NCBI GenBank assembly: GCA_965247965.1
Contig: OZ252053.1
Span: 2,914,001 to 2,978,000 of the forward strand
DNA from: UBA7328 sp965247965
GTDB lineage: Bacteria > Bacteroidota > Bacteroidia > Chitinophagales > Saprospiraceae
Length of the DNA stretch: 64,000 nt
Direction of reading: 5' to 3'
Shown here in pieces: positions 34,721-44,492 of this stretch; positions within the stretch are counted from its first letter, which is position 1, and the number at the start of each line of letters is the position of its first letter. Below the pieces are notes generated by a model, which saw only the letters and a program-made list of their open reading frames with translations, was not told the DNA's origin and did no database searches. A program made the position numbers and the translations under genes.

Positions 34721-35914
34721 ATGACTATGCAAACCACAGCAACAACGACTTTCCAAACCGAAGTAAGAGATTGGCTCGAAGCCAATTGTCCAAAATCCAT
34801 ACGCCAACCGATTAAGTCTTTCCAGGATAATTTTTGGGGAGGTAGGAATGCCAAATTTTCGAGCGAAGACCAAAGAATCTGGTTTGAAAGAATGAGAGAA
34901 AAAGAATGGACAGTACCGCATTGGCCAAAAGAATATGGCGGCGGGGGGCTTAATTCGGAAGAAAACAAAATATTGCTCAATGAAATGGCCCGGATAGGCG
35001 CGCGAAAACCACTGTACAGTTTTGGCATTTCAATGCTCGGCCCCGCCCTTCTGAAATTTGGCAATGAGGAACAAAAAAAAGAGCATCTTACTAAAATCGC
35101 CAATGGCGAAATATGGTGGTGCCAGGGCTATAGCGAACCTGGTGCAGGATCCGATCTCGCAAGCTTGCAGATGCATGCCGAAGACAAAGGCGATCATTAC
35201 CTTGTCAATGGACAGAAAGTATGGACATCTTACGCCGACTATGCCGATTGGATATTCTGCCTTGTGAGGACAGGTCCGAATGCCCCAAAACACAACGGAA
35301 TTAGTTTTTTGCTCATTGACATGGCGTCCGATGGAGTGTCTACACGACCGATAAAACTGATAAGCGGAAAATCTCCGTTTTGCGAAACATTTTTTGACAA
35401 TGTAGAGGTACCTAAGGAAAATCTGGTAGGAGAGCTCAATATGGGTTGGTCCATAGCCACCTATTTACTCACCCATGAGCGTTCGATGATAGGTGGAATA
35501 GGCGATACGGACGTAAAAAAATCGCTGCATGACATAGTGCGGGAATATGTAGGGACGACCGACGGCAGACTCAATGATGAATTATTGCGTAAAGAAATAG
35601 CCGAAATTGAGTTGGATCAGGAAGCCTTTGGCATGACCATTCAGCGATCCCTCGAAGAAGCCAAATCAGGCAAGCCTATTGGCGCGAGATCATCAATGTT
35701 CAAGTACCTCGGTACAGAATTGAACAAAAGAAAATTCGAAGCGATGGTAGCCGCGGCAGGTGTAGATGGGCTTGCATGGGATGGTGAAAAGTACAATGAC
35801 GGCAATCTGGCTCGCCAGTATTGCCGCACCAAGGGCAACTCGATAGAAGGAGGTACTTCGGAGATTCAGTTGAATATTATTGCAAAGAGGATTTTGCACT
35901 TGAAAGGAAAGTAG
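34721..35914 (+). CDS. Acyl-CoA dehydrogenase (first)
   Basis: About 397 residues from the ATG at 34721 (MTMQTTATTTF); an in-frame start at 34682 would add 13. FAD enzyme of the ACAD family: WPKEYGGGGLN, WCQGYSEPGAGSDLAS, GQKVWTSYADYADW, and the C-terminal CRTKGNSIEGGTSEIQLNIIAKRIL. Length and W-rich N-terminus fit the large-subunit style of paired ACADs (FadE/IpdE type); the second ACAD follows after the MazEF genes. Confidence 0.88.
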   Translation: MTMQTTATTTFQTEVRDWLEANCPKSIRQPIKSFQDNFWGGRNAKFSSEDQRIWFERMREKEWTVPHWPKEYGGGGLNSEENKILLNEMARIGARKPLYSFGISMLGPALLKFGNEEQKKEHLTKIANGEIWWCQGYSEPGAGSDLASLQMHAEDKGDHYLVNGQKVWTSYADYADWIFCLVRTGPNAPKHNGISFLLIDMASDGVSTRPIKLISGKSPFCETFFDNVEVPKENLVGELNMGWSIATYLLTHERSMIGGIGDTDVKKSLHDIVREYVGTTDGRLNDELLRKEIAEIELDQEAFGMTIQRSLEEAKSGKPIGARSSMFKYLGTELNKRKFEAMVAAAGVDGLAWDGEKYNDGNLARQYCRTKGNSIEGGTSEIQLNIIAKRILHLKGK

Positions 35915-35956
35915 TGGCAAGATTGTTGACTTTTTGCGTTTTACGTATTAATAGAT

Positions 35957-36187
35957 ATGAAGAAAAAACTCACAATTACTGTAGATCAAGACGTTTATTC
36001 AGGTTTGTACAGTCTAATCGGTAAGCGCAACATTAGCGGATTTATTGAGTCGCTGCTCCGACCGCACGTGATTCGCAAAGATCTTGATACCGAATATGCG
36101 AAAATGGCCAAAGATGAAGCTGCACAGGCGGAGGCACGTGAATGGTGCGAAGGACTAATAAATGACGTCTCTGATGAACCGAGGTGA
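35957..36187 (+). CDS. Antitoxin of a MazEF-type module
   Basis: 76 residues with a ribbon-helix-helix start (KKKLTITVDQDVYSGL, GFIESLLRPHV) and an acidic helical tail (EYAKMAKDEAAQAEAREW) that should bind the toxin. Overlaps the MazF start by 14 bases. Cytoplasmic DNA-binding antitoxin likely to autorepress the pair. Confidence 0.82.
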   Translation: MKKKLTITVDQDVYSGLYSLIGKRNISGFIESLLRPHVIRKDLDTEYAKMAKDEAAQAEAREWCEGLINDVSDEPR

Positions 36188-36497
36188 GGTGTGGTGGGTA
36201 ACTTTTGATTCTTCAAGAGATGGCGAAGTTCAAAAGAGCAGGCCAGCAATTATCGTAAGCAATGATGCCTTTAATCACCATCTCAATCGTGTACAAGTCG
36301 TCCCCATTACATTGAAGGTATCTAAAGTCTATTCATGCGAGGCCATAATCAATGTGAATAACAAACAACACAAAGCGATGGCAAATCAATTAACTACTGC
36401 GACTAAGGAAAGACTTCTGGATATTTTTGGAAAAATTAACGCAATGGACATTTCTAAAGTCGAAAATGCAATCAAAATTCAATTGGCTTTGGAATAA
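36174..36497 (+). CDS. mazF: MazF/PemK family mRNA interferase toxin
   Basis: 107 residues from the ATG at 36174 (MNRGEVWWVTFD), the family-typical start. Further marks: KSRPAIIVSNDAFN, VVPIT and the C-terminal GKINAMDISKVENAI. Overlap with the antitoxin stop shows coupling. The pair sits between two acyl-CoA dehydrogenase genes, so it was probably inserted into their operon. Confidence 0.9.
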   Translation: MNRGEVWWVTFDSSRDGEVQKSRPAIIVSNDAFNHHLNRVQVVPITLKVSKVYSCEAIINVNNKQHKAMANQLTTATKERLLDIFGKINAMDISKVENAIKIQLALE

Positions 36498-36524
36498 GTC
36501 CTATAAAAATCTTTAAGTCGAACT

Positions 36525-37646
36525 ATGCCATACGTACTCAACGAAGAACAAACCATGCTCAAAGACTCAGCGCGAGAGTTTTTGAAAGCAAATGCTCCTG
36601 TATCTCAACTGAGGCAGCTTAGAGACTCCAATGATGCTACTGGGTACAACAAAAAGGTCTGGCGGCAAATGGTAGAAATGGGCTGGACCGCTCTGACCAT
36701 TCCAGAAGAATATAAGGGAATGGGATTCGGATATATGGGTTTGGCTCAAATATTAGAAGAATCCGGAAGAACACTTACATCATCACCTCTCATTGGTACT
36801 GTCTTACTCGGCACAACTGCCATTCTGAAAGCAGGTTCCGAAAGTCAAAAGGCCAAATCCTTACCCAAGATAGCCTCTGGTGAAATAACTACAGCTTTCG
36901 CGGTGGATGAGTCGTTGAGACATAATCCTGATCAAATTTCCACAGCTTTGAGCGCTCAAAATGGGGCATTTGTACTCAATGGAAATAAGATATTTGTCAT
37001 CGATGCACATTCTGCGGATAAGCTTATTGTAGTCTGCAAAACCAACGATGCAGAACTCAATCTCGTTATCCTCGATGCTGACCGAGGAGGCGTAAAAGTG
37101 GAACGGGACGTTATGATGGATTCACGCAACTATGGAAGTGTTCACTTCGATAATGTGTCCATTTCGTCCGAAGATATACTCGGCAATGGGGATCAATCCT
37201 ATACCATCGAACGTATACTGGACATCGGGCGTATTGGCATAGCTGCAGAACTCTACGGTACCGCCATAGAAGCATTCGAGCGGAGTATATCATATATTAA
37301 GGAGCGCAAACAATTTGGAGTTGAACTAGCAACTTTTCAGGCATTGCAACATCGCTCAGCAGAAATGTATTGTCAATTGGAAATGTGTAATTCTGCTATA
37401 CTCAATGCCTTAACAGCTATAGATGAAGGTCAATCTGATCTTCGATTACCGGCGAGTATAGCAAAGGCTAAGATGAATAAGGTGGCCCAGTTAGTGACTA
37501 ATGAAGCGATTCAATTTTACGGAGGTGTCGGTATGACTGATGAAGAGGAAATTGGCTTCTTTTTGAAAAGAGCGAGGGTGGCTATTGCGCTTTTAGGAGA
37601 TTATAATTTTCATTTGGATCGATTTGCATCTCTAAATGGGTATTGA
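36525..37646 (+). CDS. Acyl-CoA dehydrogenase (second)
   Basis: 373-residue ACAD. Opening ADSAREFLK-like (LKDSAREFLKANAP), WTALTIPEEYKGMGFGYM, then a degenerate middle (FVLNGNKIFVIDAHSADKLIV) and ERKQFGVELATFQALQHR, EAIQFYGGVGMTDE. It resembles the smaller, non-catalytic-looking partner in heteromeric ACAD pairs, since the active-site Glu region is poorly conserved. Partner of the gene at 34721-35914. Confidence 0.85.
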   Translation: MPYVLNEEQTMLKDSAREFLKANAPVSQLRQLRDSNDATGYNKKVWRQMVEMGWTALTIPEEYKGMGFGYMGLAQILEESGRTLTSSPLIGTVLLGTTAILKAGSESQKAKSLPKIASGEITTAFAVDESLRHNPDQISTALSAQNGAFVLNGNKIFVIDAHSADKLIVVCKTNDAELNLVILDADRGGVKVERDVMMDSRNYGSVHFDNVSISSEDILGNGDQSYTIERILDIGRIGIAAELYGTAIEAFERSISYIKERKQFGVELATFQALQHRSAEMYCQLEMCNSAILNALTAIDEGQSDLRLPASIAKAKMNKVAQLVTNEAIQFYGGVGMTDEEEIGFFLKRARVAIALLGDYNFHLDRFASLNGY

Positions 37647-37735
37647 TAGAACACAGATTTTCACTGGTGCGACGGGTTTTCACAGATTTTTGTATCCGTG
37701 TGAATCCGTCGCATCGGTGTTATCCGTGTTCCATA
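37644..37735. repeat. AACACGGAT palindromic repeat, copy C
   Basis: TAGAACACAGATTTTCACTG ... TCGGTGTTATCCGTGTTCCATA. It begins at the stop codon of the acyl-CoA dehydrogenase gene and may serve as its 3' end. Confidence 0.65.
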
Positions 37736-37747
37736 AAAAAATCAATG

Positions 37748-38923
37748 CTACTTCTTCCTACTTATAGTCCAGTCATCAAAAGTGTAATCCGATCGCCTTT
37801 TGCGTTTAGGCTTTTCGAGATATTTCATAATCATCGCCCATAATTCTTCGTAGGCGATGATCTCTACTATTCTTGCATTGTCGATTTCGAACGACGCGCC
37901 CCGCATTTTTCTCTTAAAGTGCCCTACCCTTCGCTCGACCATTTTGGGATTAAAGTGGTATTGTGGTATGATCAGTAGCATTTTTGTAAAACAATGGCTC
38001 CGGTAATTAGGTGTGTCTTTCTTGAGGTAGACATTGCAGAAGTTTTTGAGTGAGTAGATTTTCTCCTCCATGGCAACATAATCTCGGTCATAAATACTGA
38101 ATAGCAGTTTGGAGATGATAAAAGGTACCTCCATCTCTTTCAGTTGGCTTTCATTTTCTTGGAGAAATTTGAAGTGTTTGTTGATAAATTGACCTGTTTG
38201 TTTTCCTCCCGGTGTTAAATCTATTTTTCTGAGGAATTGGAGATACGTGCCGAGTAGCATCCACCTTATCTTGTTGTGAAGTGGTTGACGTTCGAAGTTT
38301 CGGTGGTCTACCATGGCTTGGCAGCATTGGTGGGCTTGTGTGTATTTGTCGCTGCTTATAGAAGCGCGCACTTTAAATTCCATAGCATTGAACCAATGTA
38401 CGTCGCCTTTTCGGCATAAGTCGATGGCATCATTGATATAGTTAAAAGATACTTTTCGGCAATTCAACCGAAGCTGAGCGTAAATAGTATGAATCAGGAA
38501 AATTCTCTTTGCATAAATGTGTTCGTATTCCTTCGCACAAAAAAGATCGTAGGCCTCTAATGCAATTTCCTTGACTTCTTCATAGTCGCCATAAAGCTCG
38601 TTCAAATACACCTTTATTGAGTAGTATTGAGAGTAGTATCTCTCAGAGGGAATTTGAATTTTAGGCATTGGGTTTCCCTCTAAATAATCTTCCGCTATTT
38701 CAATAATACTTTGATGGGATGCCAGACCTTCGTCAATTAACGAAGTCATTTTAGAAGCTAACCACTCTACTTCTAGCTATAGTTGCAAAATGGCTGAGTA
38801 TTTATTGTTGATTTCCGAGTAATGATCCACCCTCGCATAGCCAAGTTCTCTTTTAGCGTAATAGAGAAATAACCGACGTGATACATCTACGACTATTCCT
38901 GTTAAATCGTAATAAATTGCCAC
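37748..38923 (-). pseudogene. Helical-repeat (TPR-like) protein with in-frame TAG
   Basis: A frame of 391 codons runs from a GTG at 38923, with GGAGAAAGG 10 bases before it, to 37748. TAG at 38779-38777 (codon 49) interrupts it after SAILQL; translation resumes as LEVEWLASKMTSLIDEGL. A 333-residue product could restart at the ATG at 38749. The protein is all-helical with TPR-like spacing (AYDLFCAKEYEHIYAKRIF, RCMV-type repeats) and no catalytic motif. Not assignable to a named family. Nonsense mutation or sequencing error. Confidence 0.6.
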
Positions 38924-38992
38924 TTTAATAAGCCTTTCTCCTAAATCAATAACCCAAACCTATTTTAGAAAGGAGCAAATAAAACCAACGCC

Positions 38993-39166
38993 ATGAAAGA
39001 TATCTTCAGACCTAAAACAAAAACGGAAATAGCCGACGAATACGGAATAAATCGAAGAACACTCCAAAGATGGTTGAAAAAGGACGAAATAAATTTGTAC
39101 AAAGGTCTCCTTAAGCGAAAAGAACTAGCGTTAATCGATCCAAACTTTGGCTTACCTTTGTTTTAA
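38993..39166 (+). CDS. Small helix-turn-helix protein
   Basis: 57 residues, preceded by AAAGGAG. Sequence KTKTEIADEYGINRRTLQRWLKKD is a clean HTH (HTH_23/MerR-like recognition helix NRRTLQRWL). Similar tiny HTH proteins are common in Bacteroidota near mobile DNA. Function unknown; DNA binding is inferred from the motif. Confidence 0.7.
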   Translation: MKDIFRPKTKTEIADEYGINRRTLQRWLKKDEINLYKGLLKRKELALIDPNFGLPLF

Positions 39167-39573
39167 GAATACAATGAGAAAGTAATATAAATATTGTCTC
39201 AACTTGTCCCAAAATGCCTCAACTTATCCTAAGATGTCCAATTGGAAATCGAAATCACGACTCTAGAATTGAGGGCGATATTTTGAAAAAATGAATTATC
39301 CCACAGCCAAGCAAACTGGTACAGCTCCCCCCTAAATTCCAAAGCGAATTTCACATCTTGAGTTATGAAATATTTCCTTTCTTAACCTTTTCTTTTATGA
39401 CGCTACAATATGATCTTTCTTAACCGTTGTGGTCGACCCCCACTTTAGATCATAGTCCAAATGTAGAGCTTGTTTCTGGCGAACTTCAATCTTCAGATAT
39501 AGATATTAAAATTCAGATCAGTGATTTTTCGGCAGCGAAGGTCGGCGAATTGATTCTCCGTTACATGCGCAAA
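39167..39573. other. Gap with a possible gene remnant
   Basis: Between the HTH gene and the convergent aminotransferase. A plus-strand open stretch 39424-39588 encodes NVELVSGELQSSDIDIKIQI ... AAKVGELILRYMRKS without a start codon, which looks like the tail of a lost gene. The rest is AT-rich with short near-repeats (CCTCAACTT, TCTCAACTT). Confidence 0.35.
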
Positions 39574-40797
39574 TCACACCGCCACTAATTCACTACCTGC
39601 CATAACTTTTTGATATTCCACAAGGCCTTGCTCCAAACAATCCATAGCTTTTTCTAATTTTTTAACATTTAGAATAAAAGCAATGCGCACCTGTCGTTTT
39701 CCCGCTTCTTTATGGATATAAAAGCCATCACCGGGCGCCATCATAACAGTATTTCCATCCAGGTCAAAATCGGTAAGAAGCCATTGACAAAACTTTTCAG
39801 CATCGTCTACCGGTAGTTCTGTCATAATATAAAATGCTGCTTTTGGCAAATAGCATTTTACTCCATGCATTTTAGATAGTCGATCATATAGGTAATGCCT
39901 GCGTTGGTTATACTCCTCTTTTACTTTGGAAATATATTCTGCCCTATTGCAATAACATGCCTCAGCTATGACCTGTCCGATCCGAGGTGGGCAGAGGCGC
40001 AATTCAGCAAACTTTACTAAGGCGTGACGCAATTCCTCATTTCGCGTTACCAAAAATCCAATTCTCGTGCCACACGCACTGAATACTTTAGAAATAGAAT
40101 CAATCACAAGTACATTCTCTTCCAGGCCTTCAAGGGCGAGGACAGACGTAAACTTCTCGTCGTAACAAAACTCTCTGTATACCTCGTCTATGATGAGAAA
40201 AAGATCTTTATCCTTTACCAATTTGGCTAACTCTTTGAGCTCTTTTTCATTATAAAGATTTCCGGCAGGATTGCCCGGATTGCACAAGAATATCGCCTTG
40301 GTTTGCCCTGTGATCTTTGCTTCGAATTCGCCCATTGACGGCAGAGCAAAACCATTATCTATGTAGCTTGTGATCGGAACCATCCGAATACCCCACACCT
40401 GAGCAAAGCCGATATAATTGGCATAAAATGGCTCGGGAATAATAATTTCTTCGCCTGCATCAAAGGACGAAAAAAGTGCAAAAAGAATTGCTTCCGATGC
40501 CCCGGTCGTAACTAGTACATCTTGATAATCAATAGGAAGCCCAAGGGATTCATAATACCTGGCCACCGTATCTCTCAACTCATATTGTCCTTCAGACGGC
40601 CCGTACTTTATAATACTCTGATCATAGTTCTTCAGGCTTTCTATTGCCAGTGTGGGTGTCTCTATATCCGGCTGGCCAATATTAAGATAGAAGATGTGTT
40701 TACCTTTTCTCCGGGCTTCGCGAGCGTACGGTACCAAACTTCGTATAGGCGACTGGATGAGTTGATCTCCTCTTTTCGACACTCGTGGCATATTCAA
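39574..40797 (-). CDS. PLP-dependent aminotransferase (aspartate aminotransferase class I/II)
   Basis: 407 residues, fold-type I aminotransferase. Marks: LNIGQPDIETP, TGASEAILFAL, CNPGNPAGN, LIIDEVYREF and the PLP lysine in DSISKVFSACGTRIGF, ending in MAPGDGFY and the substrate Arg VRIAFIL. Cytoplasmic; amino acceptor specificity not readable. Its -7 box (TATCTTTG on the minus strand) is at 40821-40814. Confidence 0.9.
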   Translation of the reverse strand: MNMPRVSKRGDQLIQSPIRSLVPYAREARRKGKHIFYLNIGQPDIETPTLAIESLKNYDQSIIKYGPSEGQYELRDTVARYYESLGLPIDYQDVLVTTGASEAILFALFSSFDAGEEIIIPEPFYANYIGFAQVWGIRMVPITSYIDNGFALPSMGEFEAKITGQTKAIFLCNPGNPAGNLYNEKELKELAKLVKDKDLFLIIDEVYREFCYDEKFTSVLALEGLEENVLVIDSISKVFSACGTRIGFLVTRNEELRHALVKFAELRLCPPRIGQVIAEACYCNRAEYISKVKEEYNQRRHYLYDRLSKMHGVKCYLPKAAFYIMTELPVDDAEKFCQWLLTDFDLDGNTVMMAPGDGFYIHKEAGKRQVRIAFILNVKKLEKAMDCLEQGLVEYQKVMAGSELVAV

Positions 40798-40813
40798 AAT
40801 TATATTTGGTGCG

Positions 40814-40821
40814 CAAAGATA
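40814..40821 (-). promoter_or_regulatory. -7 box (TATCTTTG) for the aminotransferase
   Basis: Matches TAnnTTTG, about 17 bases before the ATG at 40797. The rest of the 40798-41067 gap shows no gene. Confidence 0.45.
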
Positions 40822-41067
40822 GGATTTGTTGGTACTAATAGGTTCAAATGAGTTACTTGAAAAAGAATTTTTCTAAGACTACCTCGTGGGTATTGTAAGT
40901 CGGAAGACAGAAGATCGTCTATCTTCGCTAAAGCTTCGGCAGATAAAAAGACGGGAGCAAACCTTGGTCTTAGGTCACCGGTCTTTTCGCTTCATACAAA
41001 TAAGATCCAATTTTGTAATTTAGGATAATGTAAGTTTTATCGGCACGAATTCATCCTACTGTTCAGC

Positions 41068-42123
41068 ATGAAAGGCAACAAGCCATCAAAGAAGAAAATA
41101 CGCTTTAAAACATCAGATGAACTATCCGAATACCTGGTGAAGCACAACCGCCAGATCGATCTGCCCATCCATTATGACGACATGAATCGCCATATGGCCA
41201 GAGTACCTCTTCTCAACGCAGAAGGCGAAGATACTCTGTGGGAGACGGTCTTTTATCCCGAACAAGAATCCAGGGAGATCAGCGAAGCATTGTGCTATAT
41301 CTATACCCTCTTAAAAACCGAAGGTGATACAGATGCCTTAGATCACCTCACAGTGGACAGAATAGACTTTTGCACATTTGGCAACACCAAACCATTTAGG
41401 ATCAGGATTATCAATCTGCTCAATGATAATTACGATCATTTTTATATAAAAAAACCAGACTCTTCCAGGACATATGGTTTGGAGCTGGAAGAATTGCTCT
41501 CGCCAAGCAGTATAAACTACATAACTGACCCGGCCAGTCTTGTGGAAGAACACATTGCAGGGATGCCTGGGGACAACTTTATCCAGGAGCAGCTAAATGT
41601 GCCAAGATTGGATCAGATAAGAATAGCTAAAGAGTTTATAAAATTTAATGAAAGATGTTTTGTGCGGTTGCTCGGTGATATGCGCGCGTACAATTTCATA
41701 GTAGACATAACACCTGATATTGAAGGCAATCAGTATCGAATACGCGCTATAGATTTTGATCAACAGTCCTATGAGGGATGGAAGAATTTTTATCTGCCTC
41801 AATTTTTCAAAGAGAACAATCCCATTATTGATCTAGGCCTCAAACTTCTTAATCCTAACACCGTGACCCAATATCAACTTGAAGAACGATCTCTAATCGC
41901 GCGTCGCGCACGTGCTTCCAGGACCCGAATCAACGAATTGTTCAGGTGCATGGTCAAAGATGATATTTCATACCCGAGAAAGGTCGATTCGCTCAAAAGG
42001 GACCTGGCCTCCCATCACCAAAATGATACGTTCCTCGATTGCAATTCTATGGGAGAATTGGTTCTAAATAATATCAAGTTGGTTCTGCAGAAGGAGTTTA
42101 CACAGAGTATTATTGAAGTTTGA
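41068..42123 (+). CDS. Unknown protein with a kinase-like catalytic loop
   Basis: 351 residues, no family recognised. Highly charged, no signal peptide or membrane segment. The centre has FVRLLGDMRAYNFIVDI followed ~25 residues later by RIRAIDFDQQSYEG, which recalls the catalytic loop (HGDxxxxN) and metal-binding IDFD of aminoglycoside-phosphotransferase-like kinases, with Leu in place of the loop His. The N-terminal half lacks a clear Gly-rich loop. Stands alone, with an IS4 element inserted 55 bases downstream. The kinase link is weak inference. Confidence 0.5.
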   Translation: MKGNKPSKKKIRFKTSDELSEYLVKHNRQIDLPIHYDDMNRHMARVPLLNAEGEDTLWETVFYPEQESREISEALCYIYTLLKTEGDTDALDHLTVDRIDFCTFGNTKPFRIRIINLLNDNYDHFYIKKPDSSRTYGLELEELLSPSSINYITDPASLVEEHIAGMPGDNFIQEQLNVPRLDQIRIAKEFIKFNERCFVRLLGDMRAYNFIVDITPDIEGNQYRIRAIDFDQQSYEGWKNFYLPQFFKENNPIIDLGLKLLNPNTVTQYQLEERSLIARRARASRTRINELFRCMVKDDISYPRKVDSLKRDLASHHQNDTFLDCNSMGELVLNNIKLVLQKEFTQSIIEV

Positions 42124-42178
42124 TTGGCAGGAAGGTGATATAAAGAGCACGAGACACAAATATCGGTAACAGACTCAT

Positions 42179-43341
42179 CATAGTACATGACAAAACAGGA
42201 TTGATAAAATAATTGCCACGCGTAAAGTGTTGATAATGTGTTACTTACAACACTGAACGACATGGCAATTAAGGAGAAAGTTAAAGAACTTTCCCGAGAA
42301 TTGAAAATAGAACTTAGTAAACTTCACCAGCAAAGGGTAAACTTGATTGCCTCGGCGGTGATCAGTATGTCTACCATTAGGAGTGTCAATATGGTCAAGG
42401 TTGCTCACGGTATGATTTCAAAAGCGAAGCCATTGAGTAATTATCGTCGTCTTCAACGATTTATCTCTCAGGTGGATTGGGATGACACTGGTCTAGGACA
42501 TTTGCTTTTGAAAATGAGTGAGTTGAAGGGGCCTTATACCCTGCTTGTGGATAGGACAAACTGGCAATTTGGTAAAGTGGATATTAATTTTTTGGTATTT
42601 TCTATACTAGGAGACGGGTATTCGATACCGATCAAATGGGTGTTGCTTCCAAAGAAAGGCAACTCTGCACAATATGAAAGAATTGAGTTGTTAGAGGAAG
42701 TGGTAAAAATTGTTGGAAAAGGTCAGATAAAGAACGTTATAGGAGACCGGGAATTCATTGGCCAACATTGGGTTAAGTACTTGATAACCAATGAGATAGG
42801 ATTCAACCTTCGGGTTAAGGAAGGCATGGTAGGTGTAAAAAATGGCACGGAGGTAAAACTGGGTTTATTATGTAAAAATAATAAAAGATCATCGCCAAGA
42901 TTGCCGGGAAAATATTTAGTTGGAGGCAATGAAGTATACGTAAGCGGATTCAGATTTAGAAATGACAAGAACAAATTAGAGTATTTGATAGTCATACACT
43001 CTGAGGATGTAGAAGATGCTTGCGATATCTATGCCAAAAGGTGGTATATTGAAAACATGTTCAAGGACATGAAAACGAATGGTTTTCAACTGGAAGATAC
43101 ACATGTAACTCATCCCAAAAGGCTAGAAACATTATTTGGTTTATTAGCCATATCATATGTATGGATGATACGTATAGGCGAATGGATAAAGAGAAAGATA
43201 CCCTCATTATTCAAAAAAAATAATCGAGGAAAAAGAAGAAAAAGCATTTTCAGGGGAGGGATAGACAACTATATCAACGCATATATTAACCACGACAGAC
43301 GGAAAATTTGGCTCTACTTCCGTTTTTTGTCATGTACTTAG
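42179..43341 (+). mobile_element. IS4-family insertion sequence, second type
   Basis: Terminal inverted repeats ending AGTACATGACAAAA (left end CATAGTACATGACAAAA, right end inverted CTAAGTACATGACAAAA) and a 9-base target duplication CAGACTCAT at 42170-42178 and 43342-43350. Length 1163 bp. The ends differ from those of the IS4 copy at 13.2 kb, so it is a distinct element. Confidence 0.88.
42262..43341 (+). CDS. IS4-family transposase, second type
   Basis: About 359 residues from ATG 42262 (a GTG at 42238 is also in frame). Catalytic residues: TLLVDRTNWQFG (D), KNVIGDREFIG (D) and RWYIENMFKDMKTNGFQLE (E). Stop codon lies within the right terminal repeat. Frame intact. Confidence 0.88.
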   Translation: MAIKEKVKELSRELKIELSKLHQQRVNLIASAVISMSTIRSVNMVKVAHGMISKAKPLSNYRRLQRFISQVDWDDTGLGHLLLKMSELKGPYTLLVDRTNWQFGKVDINFLVFSILGDGYSIPIKWVLLPKKGNSAQYERIELLEEVVKIVGKGQIKNVIGDREFIGQHWVKYLITNEIGFNLRVKEGMVGVKNGTEVKLGLLCKNNKRSSPRLPGKYLVGGNEVYVSGFRFRNDKNKLEYLIVIHSEDVEDACDIYAKRWYIENMFKDMKTNGFQLEDTHVTHPKRLETLFGLLAISYVWMIRIGEWIKRKIPSLFKKNNRGKRRKSIFRGGIDNYINAYINHDRRKIWLYFRFLSCT

Positions 43342-43374
43342 CAGACTCATAATCAATGAATTATTAATTAATAA

Positions 43375-44477
43375 GGCTCTAGTTTAATTAAGCTATTATT
43401 TGTATCTTAGAGGTATGGAAAAAGAAGCAATAAAATCGTATTTCATGGGTCTTTCGGCCGAAGGTCAGCAATCCCTGATAATGGAACTGCAAGCCGCCGG
43501 TGAGTTGGAAAATCTTTCCCCTCAATGCCAGAGGCTTAGGAGGGATATCTTGGACAATAAGCAAGGATGCTGTGCCCATTGTGGCCATACCAAATATGTA
43601 AAGTTTGGCATCGACAAAGGTTCCCGGCGCTATAAGTGCAAGTCATGTAATAGAAGTTTTACAGAATACAGCGGCACCTGGATGGCTAGGATCCGCAGGA
43701 AAGACAAGATTGATGATTATCTTAAGTTGATGTTGGAAGAAATGAGCCTGGATAAAATCAAGGTCACCCTGGGCATAAACAAGAAAACCGCATTCGATTG
43801 GCGCCACAAGATACTGGCATCCATAGAAGATACTGATAAGGGGGATTTTACTGGGATTACGGAAAGTGACGAGACTTTCTTTTTTCACTCGGACAAGGGC
43901 AGGGAAGTTGAATCCCGCAAACCAAGGAAACGGGGTGGCTCCTCAGGTAAAAGGGGCATAAATGATGACCACATTGCAGTAATTGTTACCCTGGATAGAA
44001 AAGAACAGATGGATTTGAGCGTGGCTACCAAAGGGCGGTTGAAGAAAAAGGATACCGCGTAACGCGGCACGAGTTATAGAAAAGGCCATAGGAAAGAGGT
44101 TTACCAAGCAAACTATATTGTGCAGCGATTCGCATGTCAGCTATAAAGGCTTTGCCATGGATAAACAGATCGAACACCATCCATTGCGTTCCGATTTAAA
44201 GCAACGGGTCAAAAATGGGGTTTATCATATCCAACATGTAAACTCCACCCACAGAAGGATAAAGAAATGGATTGACAATCAATTTTGGGGTGTTTCCACT
44301 AAATACCTCCAACAATATCTCAATTGGTATAGGCTGAAGGAAATGCTTAAAAAAAACAGGCAGTTCGTGAAAGATTTCGCAGCACTCTCAGTCGAAGACA
44401 TAACGGCCTACGCGAGATACCAACAGATATCGAATCGATATGAAATGTTAATATCAACGCTAACCTAAACTAGAGCC
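43375..44477 (+). mobile_element. IS1595-family insertion sequence (ISXO2-like)
   Basis: Terminal inverted repeats GGCTCTAGTTTA (43375-43386; inverted at 44466-44477) and an 8-base target duplication ATTAATAA at 43367-43374 and 44478-44485, the duplication length of this family. 1103 bp, inserted 16 bases beyond the atpG stop codon. Confidence 0.88.
43415..44468 (+). pseudogene. IS1595-family transposase, frameshifted
   Basis: N-terminal zinc ribbon (CAHCGHTKYVKFG, YKCKSCNRSF), helix-turn-helix (LGINKKTAFDWRHKIL) and the DDE domain start (GITESDETFF) read from 43415 to a stop at 44062 after RLKKKDTA. The rest (IEKAIGKRF, LCSDSHVSYKGFAMDK, VNSTHRRIKKWI ... NQFWGV) continues in the next frame to 44468. 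At the join the sequence CCGCG-TAA-CGCGG suggests a 7-base insertion (TAACGCG); deleting it restores one frame. Probably inactive unless frameshifting occurs. Confidence 0.8.
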
Positions 44478-44492
44478 ATTAATAATTCTTAT

